Positions 25,937 through 34,527 are shown, counted from the first letter of the stretch. The stretch: DNA of 39,592 nt from an uncultured Akkermansia sp. (GCA_904501915.1 CAJGCV010000005.1:1-39592), one strand, 5' to 3'. The notes: a model not told the origin generated them from the letters alone. Made by a program: numbers and translations.

Positions 25937-26680
25937 TCACGGTTCCTCCGCTTCCGGCTTTTCAACAGAAATCGCCTTATAAAGGTCGCGGCGGGCCAGA
26001 ATGGCCAACACAGGGAACTCCGGCTCAACATCCTCGCGAATCACAACCCGGGTTCCCACCTCCACGATGTCAAACAACATACTGGAAATGACATGGGGCA
26101 TGCGGATGCAGCCGTGCGACAAGCGCTGTCCGGCTTTCACCTTACCGGTGTGCATACCGATACCACTATAGGTCAGACGCATCCAGTTAGGCATGGGGGA
26201 ACCGTCAAAACGCCCACCCTCGGGGATTTTCTGAGTGAACACATCTGCATTGGAATCAATGCACTTGCCCTCAGCATCGTACATTTTGCCGTAGCGGTTG
26301 GAGTAATGCTCTTTTTCCTTGAAAAGCACGCGGAAACGCCCTGGCGGGGTCAGGTGGGTGTCCGCCCCGGTAGACACCGGCCAATCTGCGGCAACTTTGC
26401 CATCCACATATAAACGGCCGCGTTGCTGTTCCAGGCAGATGATAATCGGACTCTTGGCATTTGCTTTTTCCAGCAAGGCATCATCCAGAAATATCTGCAT
26501 GACGGTAGGGTACGCCTTATTCTTACTCACGAAGCGCTCGTAGGGAGTCAACTCTTTGTCCAGCGCAGTAACGCGAGCAGGCACCTGGGGCTGATGCTGG
26601 CAGGAAAGCAGCATTGAAGCCATGCCCAGGCCCGCCCCCACCAGGGAAAGACGTATATACTTTTTAAATGCAGAAGTCAT
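25937..26680 (-). CDS. L,D-transpeptidase lipoprotein (YkuD domain)
   Basis: About 247 residues. A lipoprotein signal peptide with lipobox LLSC (Cys27 from the ATG at 26680) is followed by a YkuD catalytic domain at about 75-220. Catalytic motif GIGMHTGKVKAGQRLSHGC with His177 and Cys191, then IRMPHVIS. Such enzymes make 3-3 peptidoglycan cross-links or attach proteins to the wall. A GTG at 26686 overlaps the stop of the upstream L,D-transpeptidase gene (GTGA) and is an equally possible start. The two transpeptidases form an operon but are not close duplicates. Confidence 0.92.
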   Translation of the reverse strand: MTSAFKKYIRLSLVGAGLGMASMLLSCQHQPQVPARVTALDKELTPYERFVSKNKAYPTVMQIFLDDALLEKANAKSPIIICLEQQRGRLYVDGKVAADWPVSTGADTHLTPPGRFRVLFKEKEHYSNRYGKMYDAEGKCIDSNADVFTQKIPEGGRFDGSPMPNWMRLTYSGIGMHTGKVKAGQRLSHGCIRMPHVISSMLFDIVEVGTRVVIREDVEPEFPVLAILARRDLYKAISVEKPEAEEP

Positions 26681-26682
26681 CG

Positions 26683-27279
26683 TCACTTAATTTCCACAGG
26701 AGTCCCTACCGGCGTATTATCAAAGAAAATCTTAGCCATGCGTTTGGGCAGGCGTATGCAGCCGTGGCTTTCCGGAGCAGAGGTTACAATCCCCTCATGC
26801 ATCCAGATACCATTCCACGTAAGCTGCATACCATGAGTCATGGGTGCACCTTTATAAATACCACCGGGTGGTATGGGCTCACCCTTGGTATAATCAGCCA
26901 CCAGGGTGTTACCATCGGCATCAACAATGCTGCCATACGTTGCGGAAACATGGTCAGCATCCTTGGCAATGATGGGGAACACCCCCTTGGGCGTGGCCGT
27001 ACCCGCCTTGCCGGAGGAAATGGTGCTCCACCCCACGCGGCGCCCGGCTATGTAATAATGAGCCTGCTGCAATTCCGTATCAATCACAATTCTGCGGGGA
27101 CCGTCAAGACCGTATGGGACATCCCATTGCCCCACACTTACAGCCTCCGTCACATTCATCTTGTTCTTAGGACGAGCGAAAGCATATCCTGCGGCCATCT
27201 GGGCCAACTCATCCGGGGAGTTGATACATGAGGTCACAGCCATAGCTGCGGTCACAAGCATGATGATGTGTCTTTTCAT
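26683..27279 (-). CDS. L,D-transpeptidase lipoprotein (YkuD domain)
   Basis: 198 residues. Lipobox VTSC with Cys18. YkuD domain at about 60-197: RRIVIDTELQQAHYYIAG, GTATPKGVFPI, then WMHEGIVTSAPESHGCIRLP with His161 and Cys174. The frame is open to 27597, but the start at 27279 gives the signal peptide. Predicted periplasmic-facing wall enzyme. It is the first gene of a two-gene transpeptidase operon and divergent from dus; a possible promoter has TTGACA at 27362-27357 and CATAAA at 27339-27334. Confidence 0.93.
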   Translation of the reverse strand: MKRHIIMLVTAAMAVTSCINSPDELAQMAAGYAFARPKNKMNVTEAVSVGQWDVPYGLDGPRRIVIDTELQQAHYYIAGRRVGWSTISSGKAGTATPKGVFPIIAKDADHVSATYGSIVDADGNTLVADYTKGEPIPPGGIYKGAPMTHGMQLTWNGIWMHEGIVTSAPESHGCIRLPKRMAKIFFDNTPVGTPVEIK

Positions 27280-27421
27280 ATCTGAATAAGGAAAGGATGA
27301 TTCAGCAATAAAAACCGGCTGAAGTCTCCGTTCTTTATGCCCTTTAATAATACTTTTGTCAAGCTCATTCCACAGGCTGTTTAATATTTCCGGCGCAGCA
27401 TGACAAGGCGCATAATCCAGC

Positions 27422-27450
27422 TTGCCAAGCTGAGGCCGACATGGTAGCAT
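27422..27450 (+). promoter_or_regulatory. dus promoter (predicted leaderless)
   Basis: TTGCCA (27422-27427), 17 bp, TAGCAT (27445-27450). The ATG at 27457 is 6 nt downstream, at the expected transcription start. Confidence 0.6.
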
Positions 27451-27456
27451 GAGCGC

Positions 27457-28386
27457 ATGAAACTGGCCCTGGCCCCCATGCAGGACGTCACCGACCTGGC
27501 ATTCATGCGAACCCTGCAACGCATCGGCTCCCTGCCGGATGTGTTCATCACGGCCTATTTCCGCAGCACCACCACAACCTGCGCACTTGCAGAACACAAC
27601 CTGCGCTGCATTGATGAAAACGAAACAGGCGTGCCGATTCTCGCGCAGCTGGCTGGCAGTGATGCCCCGGCCCTGCTGCGGGATGCCGCCATGCTTCTGC
27701 AGCGCCCCGGCGTGGCAGGCATCAACCTGAATGCCGGCTGCCCCTCACCGCTGGTCAACCGCCACGGCGCCGGTGCCGGGCTTCTGCGCGACATTCCGCG
27801 CTTTGCCGGCATTCTGCAGCAGCTTCGGGACCAGGTTCCAGCTGGTTTATTCAGCGTCAAGTGCCGCCTGGGCTGGGAAGACGCAGCAACCGAATTCCCG
27901 CGCATTCTGGAATGTATCGCCGCCGCAAGCCCCGATGAAGCAGGTGTCCACGCCCGCACCCGCAAACAGCTGTATGGAGGAACACCGGATTTTTCCTATG
28001 TTACCCAGGCCGTAGCAACCCTCCCCTGCCCGGTACTGGCCAATGGAGACATCAACACCGTACAACAGGCCGCAGAGTGCCTGCGCCTCACCGGGGCAGC
28101 AGGTCTCATGCTGGGGCGTGGAGCGGTGCGCAATCCCTACCTGTTCCGGCAACTGAAGGGCGGCCCAGCCCCCACCCGGGAAGAAATGCGGCAATACTAC
28201 ACTATTCTCATCGAAGAAACCGGACGCATTCTCCTGCACAAACGCACAGAAAAGGGACATTGCAACCGCATGAAGAAATACCTGGCATTCTGCTACCCGG
28301 ATTTCACCCCGGAGCAGGAATACCGCCTGCGCCGCTGCACCTCCGTCTCAGAAATGGAGCATATCCTCACCCATGGCGAAGATTAG
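27457..28386 (+). CDS. tRNA-dihydrouridine synthase family protein
   Basis: FMN-dependent reductase of tRNA uridines. 309 residues, TIM barrel plus helical tail. Motifs: LALAPMQDVTD at the N-terminus, GINLNAGCPSPLV (catalytic Cys95), VKCRLGW, HARTRKQLYGG, ANGDI and LMLGRGAVRNPYLF (FMN site). The DusA/B/C subclass is not assignable from the sequence alone. Divergent from the L,D-transpeptidase gene and 40 bp upstream of ychF. Confidence 0.93.
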   Translation: MKLALAPMQDVTDLAFMRTLQRIGSLPDVFITAYFRSTTTTCALAEHNLRCIDENETGVPILAQLAGSDAPALLRDAAMLLQRPGVAGINLNAGCPSPLVNRHGAGAGLLRDIPRFAGILQQLRDQVPAGLFSVKCRLGWEDAATEFPRILECIAAASPDEAGVHARTRKQLYGGTPDFSYVTQAVATLPCPVLANGDINTVQQAAECLRLTGAAGLMLGRGAVRNPYLFRQLKGGPAPTREEMRQYYTILIEETGRILLHKRTEKGHCNRMKKYLAFCYPDFTPEQEYRLRRCTSVSEMEHILTHGED

Positions 28387-28411
28387 GCTTTTCCGCGCGC
28401 GTCTGATGGTG

Positions 28412-28417
28412 TAGAAT
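28412..28417 (+). promoter_or_regulatory. ychF -10 element
   Basis: TAGAAT 9 nt before the ychF ATG. The hexamer 17 bp upstream (TTTTCC) is a poor -35. The predicted leader is about 3 nt. Confidence 0.45.
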
Positions 28418-28426
28418 GGGCGCGTT

Positions 28427-29548
28427 ATGTTACAGGCAGGTATCGTAGGTCTTCCGAATGTAGGCAAATCCACCCTTTTCAACGCCGTCACCCGCTCCCG
28501 TAAGGCAGAGGCGGCCAACTATCCGTTCTGCACCATTGACCCCAATGTAGGCATGGTGGAAGTGCCGGATCCCCGTCTGGCCGTATTGGCAGAAATCAGC
28601 AAGTGCGAGCGCATCGTACCTACGGCCATTGAGTTTGTCGATATTGCCGGGCTTGTCAAGGGCGCTGCCGAGGGCGCAGGCCTGGGCAACAAGTTCCTCT
28701 CCAACATCCGCGAGACAGACGCCATCGTGCAGGTGGTCCGTTGCTTTGAAAACGACGACATCATCCACGAGCTCGGTTCCGTAGACCCGGTGCGCGATAT
28801 TGAAATCATCAACGCTGAACTGATTCTGGCAGACCTGGCAGCCATGGAGAAGCGCAAGGAAAGCCGCATCAAGAAAGCCCGCGGCGGCGATAAGGAAGCC
28901 AAGGCTGAGGTAGAGCTCATCGAAAAGCTCCTGCCGCATCTGGATGCCGGCAACCCGGCCATCACTCTGGAACTGAGCGAGGAGGAACGCAAGCTGCTGC
29001 GCAGCTTCTTCCTGCTTTCCGACAAGAAGAGTATCTTTGCCTGCAACGTGAGCGAGGAAGAGCTGGCAGATGCCGTCAAGAACCCCGACGCTCACCCCTA
29101 TGTATCCGCCGTCCGCAAGTATGTAGCCGAGCACCACAACGCCGAGGCGGTGGTCATTTCTGCCCGCATTGAGGAAGAGCTTTCCGAACTCGCCCCCGAA
29201 GAAGCCCGCGAATACCTCAACGACATCGGCGTGGAAGACTCCGGCGTGAGCGACCTCATCCGCGCCGTGTACCACCTGCTGGGCCTGCGCACCTACCTGA
29301 CCACAGGCGTAAAGGAAACCCGCGCCTGGACCATTCACGCAGGCGACAAAGCCCCCCGCGCAGCCGGTGTGATTCACACCGACTTTGAGCGTGGCTTCAT
29401 TGCCGCCCAGGTGGTTTCCTATGAAGACCTGGTAGCATGTGGTTCCATCGCCAAGGCAAAGGAACAGGCCAAGCTCCGTATTGAAGGCAAGGAATACGTC
29501 GTACAGGACGGCGACGTGATTGAATTCCGCTTCAACGTTTCCAAGTAA
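28427..29548 (+). CDS. ychF: Redox-regulated ATPase YchF (Obg family)
   Basis: 373 residues, the standard length. P-loop GLPNVGKST (8-16), then FVDIAGLVKGAAEGAGLGNKFL, which is the switch region of Obg-like ATPases. The base-specificity motif is atypical (CNVSEEEL, where GTPases have NKxD), explaining the ATP preference known for the family. C-terminal TGS domain from about 285 (TYLTTGVKETRAWTIHAGDKAPRAAGVIH). Binds ribosomes and responds to oxidative stress in other bacteria. Followed by a strong terminator. Confidence 0.98.
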   Translation: MLQAGIVGLPNVGKSTLFNAVTRSRKAEAANYPFCTIDPNVGMVEVPDPRLAVLAEISKCERIVPTAIEFVDIAGLVKGAAEGAGLGNKFLSNIRETDAIVQVVRCFENDDIIHELGSVDPVRDIEIINAELILADLAAMEKRKESRIKKARGGDKEAKAEVELIEKLLPHLDAGNPAITLELSEEERKLLRSFFLLSDKKSIFACNVSEEELADAVKNPDAHPYVSAVRKYVAEHHNAEAVVISARIEEELSELAPEEAREYLNDIGVEDSGVSDLIRAVYHLLGLRTYLTTGVKETRAWTIHAGDKAPRAAGVIHTDFERGFIAAQVVSYEDLVACGSIAKAKEQAKLRIEGKEYVVQDGDVIEFRFNVSK

Positions 29549-29562
29549 ATCCCCACTTCAAC

Positions 29563-29604
29563 AAAAAAAGGACCGGTTCTTTGCGAAGAACCGGTCCTTT
29601 TTTG
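29563..29604. terminator. Bidirectional intrinsic terminator
   Basis: 18-bp perfect stem including its A/T ends (29564-29581 / 29586-29603) with the 4-nt loop TGCG. It lies between the convergent ychF and M42 genes. Confidence 0.92.
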
Positions 29605-29618
29605 CATCGTTCAGTCCT

Positions 29619-30701
29619 TTACAGTCGGTGGCGGAAATCGTCCTCCGGCTTCAGAGACTCTACAAAAGCCACCAGCAAATCAATGCAGCTCTGCACATCG
29701 CGCATATCGGCAGTTTCCACCGGGCTATGCATATAGCGCAGCGGCAGCGAGAAGCAGGTAGCCGGCACACCACTGCGGGAGCGGTACACCTGGTCAGTAT
29801 TCGTGCCAGTCACGCGACCGGAAGTTTCACGCTGCATAGGAATTTCCTTCTCATAGGCAAGCAGCTCCAGGCGGGCGTTCACATTGGGATGACACACCGG
29901 GCCGAAACTCAGGCAACCACCCTGTCCCAGGCGCACATCGCCATAACGCCCCTTATCCAGCCCGGGGGAATCCGTTGCATGGGTCACATCCAGGCAGATG
30001 GCAGCATCCGGCTGCAGACGGAACGCCAGCATACCTGCGCCCACACAACCTATTTCCTCCTGCACAGAATTGGCAAACACCACATTCCACGCCGGTTTGA
30101 TACCCTTCTCTGCCAGCGTGCGGGCCACCTCCGCCAGAATAAAGCCGCACAAGCGGTCATCCAGCGCGCGGCACACCAGGCGGCTGCCCTCGTTGAGCAT
30201 AAGCGGGCCGTCACAGTAGACACCCACGCTCCCGACCCGTATGCCCAGAGCCTCCACTTCCTCGCGGGAATCGCAGCCAAAGTCAACGTACAGCTCGTGC
30301 AGCTTGGGGGCTTTCTCATCTGTTGCGCCACCGCGCAGGTGAATAGCGGTGTTGCCGGTAATGCCAATCACGTCTCCATCCGTTCCCAGAAAGCGGATAC
30401 GGCGACCGCGGGCAATGGCCACATCGCTGCCGCCCACGCGCTCCACCCGCGCAAAACCATTATCGTCAATGTAACGCACAGAGAAACCAATTTCATCGGC
30501 ATGAGCATCGAGCATCAGCGTGGGGGCGTTTTCGCCTGCACCGCGCAGCAGCGCCCAGGTGGAACCATAGGCATCGCACTGCACTTCATCGGCGTAAGGT
30601 TTGATGTATTCAGCCCAGAGGCGCTGGGCATCCATTTCCAGCCCGGTGGGAGCGGGAGTCTCGAGGTATTCGCTCAGAAATTCTGCAGATTGTTCATTCA
30701 T
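29619..30701 (-). CDS. M42-family metallo-aminopeptidase (second paralogue)
   Basis: About 360 residues, starting MNEQSAEFLSEYLETPAPTG. Motifs: DAHADEIGF (metal-binding His/Asp), CRALDDRLCGF, VQEEIGCVGA, CLDVTHATD and YMHSPVETAD at the C-terminus, all in M42 order. It is clearly diverged from the M42 enzyme at 24.8 kb (DAHADEIG versus LAHMDEIG; THATD versus LEGPP), so the two probably differ in specificity. Several in-frame starts exist (30710, 30707, 30701); I chose 30701, which has GGA 9 nt upstream. The purD terminator ends only about 15 nt before it. Confidence 0.92.
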   Translation of the reverse strand: MNEQSAEFLSEYLETPAPTGLEMDAQRLWAEYIKPYADEVQCDAYGSTWALLRGAGENAPTLMLDAHADEIGFSVRYIDDNGFARVERVGGSDVAIARGRRIRFLGTDGDVIGITGNTAIHLRGGATDEKAPKLHELYVDFGCDSREEVEALGIRVGSVGVYCDGPLMLNEGSRLVCRALDDRLCGFILAEVARTLAEKGIKPAWNVVFANSVQEEIGCVGAGMLAFRLQPDAAICLDVTHATDSPGLDKGRYGDVRLGQGGCLSFGPVCHPNVNARLELLAYEKEIPMQRETSGRVTGTNTDQVYRSRSGVPATCFSLPLRYMHSPVETADMRDVQSCIDLLVAFVESLKPEDDFRHRL

Positions 30702-30715
30702 GGTCATCATTCCAT

Positions 30716-30744
30716 AAAAAACCACCGGTGCTGGGCACCGGTGG
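30716..30744 (-). terminator. purD terminator abutting the M42 gene
   Basis: On the minus strand a perfect 10-bp stem (30744-30735 / 30731-30722, core CCACCGGTGC) with a 3-nt loop, followed by T6 (30721-30716). The downstream gene's first ATG is at 30710, so no separate promoter fits. Confidence 0.88.
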
Positions 30745-30760
30745 AAAAGTTTTTTTTCGT

Positions 30761-32005
30761 TTACATATTGGCGTAGCCGATATCGCTGCGGCGCTGGGAG
30801 CCCTCGAAATCCACCTTGGCAGCTTCCGCATGGGCGCTTTCGCGGGCAGCTTCGAGTGTATCACCCTGAGCCACGATGGCCAGCACGCGGCCACCAGCCG
30901 TCACCCAACCTTCGGGGGTCAGCTTCGTGCCACAGTGGAACACGCGGGCCTTGCAGTCCGCCAACCCGGAGATAACGTCTCCGCTGTGGGAGGAAGCGGG
31001 ATACCCGGCACTGGCCAGAATGCAGCAGATACTCCAGCCTTCGCTGAAGGAGATAAGCTCGGGTGTGAACTCACCCTTGGCGCCATTCAGACAGAAAGTG
31101 GCCAGGTCACCCTGCAGCAGGGGCATCACAGCCTCACACTCAGGATCACCGAAACGGCAGTTGTACTCAATCACCTTGGGACCCTGGGGGGTGAGCATCA
31201 GACCAAAGTACAGGAAACCGCGGTAAGGCAGCCCATCTGCCTGCAGACCGCGCACCGTGGGGGCCACGATGTTTTCCTCAATCGTCTTGAGCAGCTCAGG
31301 AGAAGCCAGCTGGCGGGATGCCACAGCACCCATGCCGCCGGTATTGGGGCCGGCATCGCCCACCTCAAGGCGCTTGTAGTCACGCGCAGGGCAGAGAATC
31401 AGGTACTTATCGTCACAGATAGCACCGAAAATGGAAATCTCCGGGCCGGTAAGGAACTCTTCCACCAGCATACGGCCGGCGCCGAAACGCTTCTGGATGA
31501 ACACTTCATTAAGGAACTCCTCAGCACTGGCGGCGTCCGGGCACACAGCCACACCCTTGCCGGCGGCCAGGCCATCGAACTTCAGCACCGTGGGATACTG
31601 ACCGTTGATGGCGGCAATGGCTTCATCGTAACTTTCCACCGCTGTAGCCATGCCTGTGGGAATATGGTGGCGCAGCAGGAAATTCTTGGCAAATTCCTTG
31701 GAAGCCTCCAGCTGGGCACTTTCCTTCTGCGGACCCCAGCAGGGGATTCCGGCAGCCGCACAGCGGTTTGCGAGGCCATCTTCCTTCACAAGGTAGCTTT
31801 CCTCACCCGCCACGCAAAGGTCAACCTTGTTATCCACCATCCACTGAATGAGGGCATCAAAGCTGTCAGCCTCGATACGTGTTGCAGTGCGGCAGATGGC
31901 ATCACTCCCCGGGAATGTGTAAAGCTCGGGTTTGCACGGGCTTGCGGCCAGAGTCTCAACCAGAGCCTGCTCGCGCCCACCTTTTCCAATAACGGCTATT
32001 TTCAT
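30761..32005 (-). CDS. purD: Phosphoribosylamine-glycine ligase (GARS)
   Basis: Second step of purine synthesis, an ATP-grasp ligase. 414 residues. Conserved blocks include VLKFDGLAAGKGVAV, GPNTGGMGA and VIEYNCRFGDPECEAVMPLL. Several usual signatures differ: GKGGREQAL instead of GxGGREHAL, GEESYLV instead of GPExPLV, and RDYKR instead of QDHKR. Overall length and all ATP-grasp blocks are intact, so it should be active; the changes may be a lineage trait. Monocistronic, between a promoter 9 nt from the ATG and a strong terminator. Confidence 0.95.
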   Translation of the reverse strand: MKIAVIGKGGREQALVETLAASPCKPELYTFPGSDAICRTATRIEADSFDALIQWMVDNKVDLCVAGEESYLVKEDGLANRCAAAGIPCWGPQKESAQLEASKEFAKNFLLRHHIPTGMATAVESYDEAIAAINGQYPTVLKFDGLAAGKGVAVCPDAASAEEFLNEVFIQKRFGAGRMLVEEFLTGPEISIFGAICDDKYLILCPARDYKRLEVGDAGPNTGGMGAVASRQLASPELLKTIEENIVAPTVRGLQADGLPYRGFLYFGLMLTPQGPKVIEYNCRFGDPECEAVMPLLQGDLATFCLNGAKGEFTPELISFSEGWSICCILASAGYPASSHSGDVISGLADCKARVFHCGTKLTPEGWVTAGGRVLAIVAQGDTLEAARESAHAEAAKVDFEGSQRRSDIGYANM

Positions 32006-32014
32006 GCTGCCGCC

Positions 32015-32043
32015 ATTCTATCACATTCACGCGCGCGGGGCAA
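32015..32043 (-). promoter_or_regulatory. purD promoter (near-leaderless)
   Basis: On the minus strand TTGCCC (32043-32038), 17 bp, TAGAAT (32020-32015). 9 nt separate the -10 from the ATG at 32005. No purine riboswitch fits. Confidence 0.65.
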
Positions 32044-32061
32044 GGCGAATTATGCCCCGAG

Positions 32062-32880
32062 TTACCGGCTGCGTTTACGCAGAGCCAGGCGAGGCCGCTT
32101 GCTGCGCACCGTACGCTTCTTGAAGCGAGTGGAAGCCAGACCACGGCGCGACCACTTGCTGCGGCCGCCGCGGGCACGGTAACGGTGCGTGGGACGCAGA
32201 CCATCCACAGGCAATCTGGCAATTGCTTCCTTGGGCACAAGGATGCTGCCTTTGGAGGAATCCTCCTCAGCCTTGATATATGTAGCCTGGGTGCAGCTTT
32301 CAATAGCTACAGGCATACCACGGTGCACACGCCCGAAGAGATCCACAATATCATCACTCTTCATGCGGATACAACCATACGATGCCGGCTGACCGATATA
32401 ACGTTCCTCGGGCGTGCCGTGAATATAGATGCGGCGGTTGTGAGTAGAGCTATTTTCTTTTTCCAGACCCGCCAGCTGAATGACACGGGTCACCACCGGG
32501 TCACGCCCGGCGGCATCGACATCCACCACTTCACCAGTGGGCTTACAGCCCTTGAACACCATACCGGTGGGCTGCCCCGCGCCATTCTTCTGGGAAATGG
32601 CGTGAATCCCCAGCGGTGTGCGGCAGCTGCCATTAATGTTACCTATGCCGTATTTGGACGAACTGATACTGTAATCCTTAACTTTCTTACCCGCCTTGAA
32701 CAGCGTTATCTTCTGGTCACTGAGCGTTACAGCAAGTCCATCGCGCACCACAGCCTGCGGCGGAATATCTTCCGCATACAGGCGCTGCTTGTGGCGCGTG
32801 CGGGTACAGGAACTCAACGCCACACACAGCATAAGCGCGAGGCTGAACAAAAGCAACGAGTTGAGATTCCTGCTGGTCAT
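32062..32880 (-). CDS. L,D-transpeptidase lipoprotein with basic C-terminal tail
   Basis: 272 residues. Lipobox ALSSC with Cys25. YkuD domain at about 45-195, with IYIHGTPEERYIGQPASYGC: His154 and catalytic Cys170. The usual SHGC is SYGC here. After the enzyme domain come a linker and a striking tail (231-272) with 14 Arg and 5 Lys in 42 residues and no acidic residue. The tail could bind LPS, teichoic-like polymers or DNA outside the cell. The start at 32880 was chosen because the in-frame extension to 32934 overlaps the GT2 gene and would bury the signal peptide. It follows the GT2 gene by 10 bp. Confidence 0.88.
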   Translation of the reverse strand: MTSRNLNSLLLFSLALMLCVALSSCTRTRHKQRLYAEDIPPQAVVRDGLAVTLSDQKITLFKAGKKVKDYSISSSKYGIGNINGSCRTPLGIHAISQKNGAGQPTGMVFKGCKPTGEVVDVDAAGRDPVVTRVIQLAGLEKENSSTHNRRIYIHGTPEERYIGQPASYGCIRMKSDDIVDLFGRVHRGMPVAIESCTQATYIKAEEDSSKGSILVPKEAIARLPVDGLRPTHRYRARGGRSKWSRRGLASTRFKKRTVRSKRPRLALRKRSR

Positions 32881-32890
32881 AGAAACACTA

Positions 32891-34423
32891 TCAGGCATTA
32901 GCCGCAGCACGGCGCTTCTGCACCACGCCGTCAATCAGGCGGGCAAAGGAAGCGAAACTCGTGTAGAAGAAGCCCAGGAACGGCGTCATCAGCACAAAGG
33001 TCAGGTAATCACCGTGCGAGAAGTTGATGAACTCCACCGCGCCGAAGAAGAGGGCAAAGCAAAGCTCCAGCACCGGCACCAGGACGGACTTGATGGCCTT
33101 GTATCCCTTGGCCCGCTTCTCGATGGAGAGATTTCCCTGCTGAGACTCACCGAACTTCGGCGTGCGGACAAACTCACTCTGCTGCCCGGCCATAGCCTCC
33201 AGCACAGCTTTAGCGTTATTCACCGCCATGCCCACGCCCAGCGCCAGCAGCGGTATCATGAGCGGAAACACCATGTACCAGCGGCGGGGCTTCACAATCA
33301 TTTCCGCAACTATGTAGAACAGGCAGACTGATACCGTCGCGAAGAAGAACAGCGTGAACGTGAGCAGCATCATCTGCCACTGATCCCAAGCCCAATCACC
33401 TGTGGGGGCCACCAGCCCGGTACAAACAGGCATCACCAGGAAGCAGAGCAATATCAGCGCCAGGTAGGAGTAATTGCAGGTCAGGTGCGTTGTGGCCTCC
33501 ATCTTGGCTTTGAAGGGCGCATTGGAACGCCAGATATCCCACAGCATCTTGCGGCACACCTGAATACACCCCTTGGTCCAGCGGTGTTGCTGAGCCTTGA
33601 AACCATCCATGTCCACCGGCAGTTCGGCTGGGGTTTCATAGTCGTTAAGGTACACAAAGCGCCAGCCTTTCATCTGAGCGCGGTAGGAAAGGTCCATATC
33701 CTCGGTAATGGTATCGTGCTCCCAGCCACCGGCATCAACAATGGTACTCTTGCGCCACATTCCAGCGGTACCGTTAAAGGTGAAGAAACGCCCGGAGCGA
33801 TTGCGGCAGGTCTGTTCCAGCGCAAAGTGACCGTCCAGGAAGATACTCTGCAAGCGGGTAAGCAGGTTGTAATTGCGGTTAATGTGAGCCCAGCGGGTCT
33901 GCACCACACCAATCTGCGGGTCTGTAAAGTAAGGCACGCAGACTTTGAGAATGTCCGGTTCAGGGCGGAAGTCAGCATCCAGAATCAGCAGGAATTCACC
34001 CTTGGCAACCGCATCAGCCGCCTCCAGAGCACCAGCCTTGAAACCGGTGCGGTCTGTGCGGTGCAGGCAGACAATATCAAACCCCTGCGCCTTGTAGTAT
34101 TCCACCTGCTGCAGGCAAAGGTCGTAAGTATCATCTGTCGAGTCGTCCAGAATCTGAATTTCCAGCTTATCTTTCGGATAATCAATAGCCGTCACCTTTT
34201 TCAGCAACCCTTCCACCACAAACTTCTCATTGAACATGGGCAGCTGAATCGTCACCATCGGCCATTCTGCCCACTGCTCTTTGGGTTGGGGCACATTCTT
34301 GCGGTGTCTGATGTACAGCAGCACCATCAGCAGGCGGTGGCAGCCATACCCGGACATCCCGATGAGCACCAGGAAATATGCCACCAGCCAGATAAAATTA
34401 AACCAGTACTGAGAGGATTCCAT
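32891..34423 (-). CDS. Family 2 processive glycosyltransferase (cellulose-synthase-like)
   Basis: 510 residues. One N-terminal helix, then a cytosolic GT-A domain with the full D,D,D,QxxRW set: DDS (93-95), DAD (149-151), TED (240-242) and QQHRW (278-282), then four to five C-terminal helices. This arrangement matches CslA/CslC-like or bacterial beta-glycan synthases that polymerise and translocate at the same time. No PilZ domain is visible, so c-di-GMP control like BcsA is unlikely. In an operon with the L,D-transpeptidase downstream. The product polymer is unknown. Confidence 0.93.
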   Translation of the reverse strand: MESSQYWFNFIWLVAYFLVLIGMSGYGCHRLLMVLLYIRHRKNVPQPKEQWAEWPMVTIQLPMFNEKFVVEGLLKKVTAIDYPKDKLEIQILDDSTDDTYDLCLQQVEYYKAQGFDIVCLHRTDRTGFKAGALEAADAVAKGEFLLILDADFRPEPDILKVCVPYFTDPQIGVVQTRWAHINRNYNLLTRLQSIFLDGHFALEQTCRNRSGRFFTFNGTAGMWRKSTIVDAGGWEHDTITEDMDLSYRAQMKGWRFVYLNDYETPAELPVDMDGFKAQQHRWTKGCIQVCRKMLWDIWRSNAPFKAKMEATTHLTCNYSYLALILLCFLVMPVCTGLVAPTGDWAWDQWQMMLLTFTLFFFATVSVCLFYIVAEMIVKPRRWYMVFPLMIPLLALGVGMAVNNAKAVLEAMAGQQSEFVRTPKFGESQQGNLSIEKRAKGYKAIKSVLVPVLELCFALFFGAVEFINFSHGDYLTFVLMTPFLGFFYTSFASFARLIDGVVQKRRAAANA

Positions 34424-34527
34424 AATTTATTCTTTCACGTGATACTTAGAATCCCGGTCTATGGAAGCGCACCGGGCATTTCTGCGTCAGTATTCCAGCA
34501 GGTACTTGACGCGGGCTGATAGTAATG

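Noticed and set aside
27280..27597. N-terminal extension of the second L,D-transpeptidase
   Set aside because: It would overlap the dus gene and its promoter, and would bury a clear lipoprotein signal peptide.
29520..32182. Two long plus-strand ORFs opposite the second M42 peptidase and purD
   Set aside because: Antisense shadows of motif-complete enzymes.
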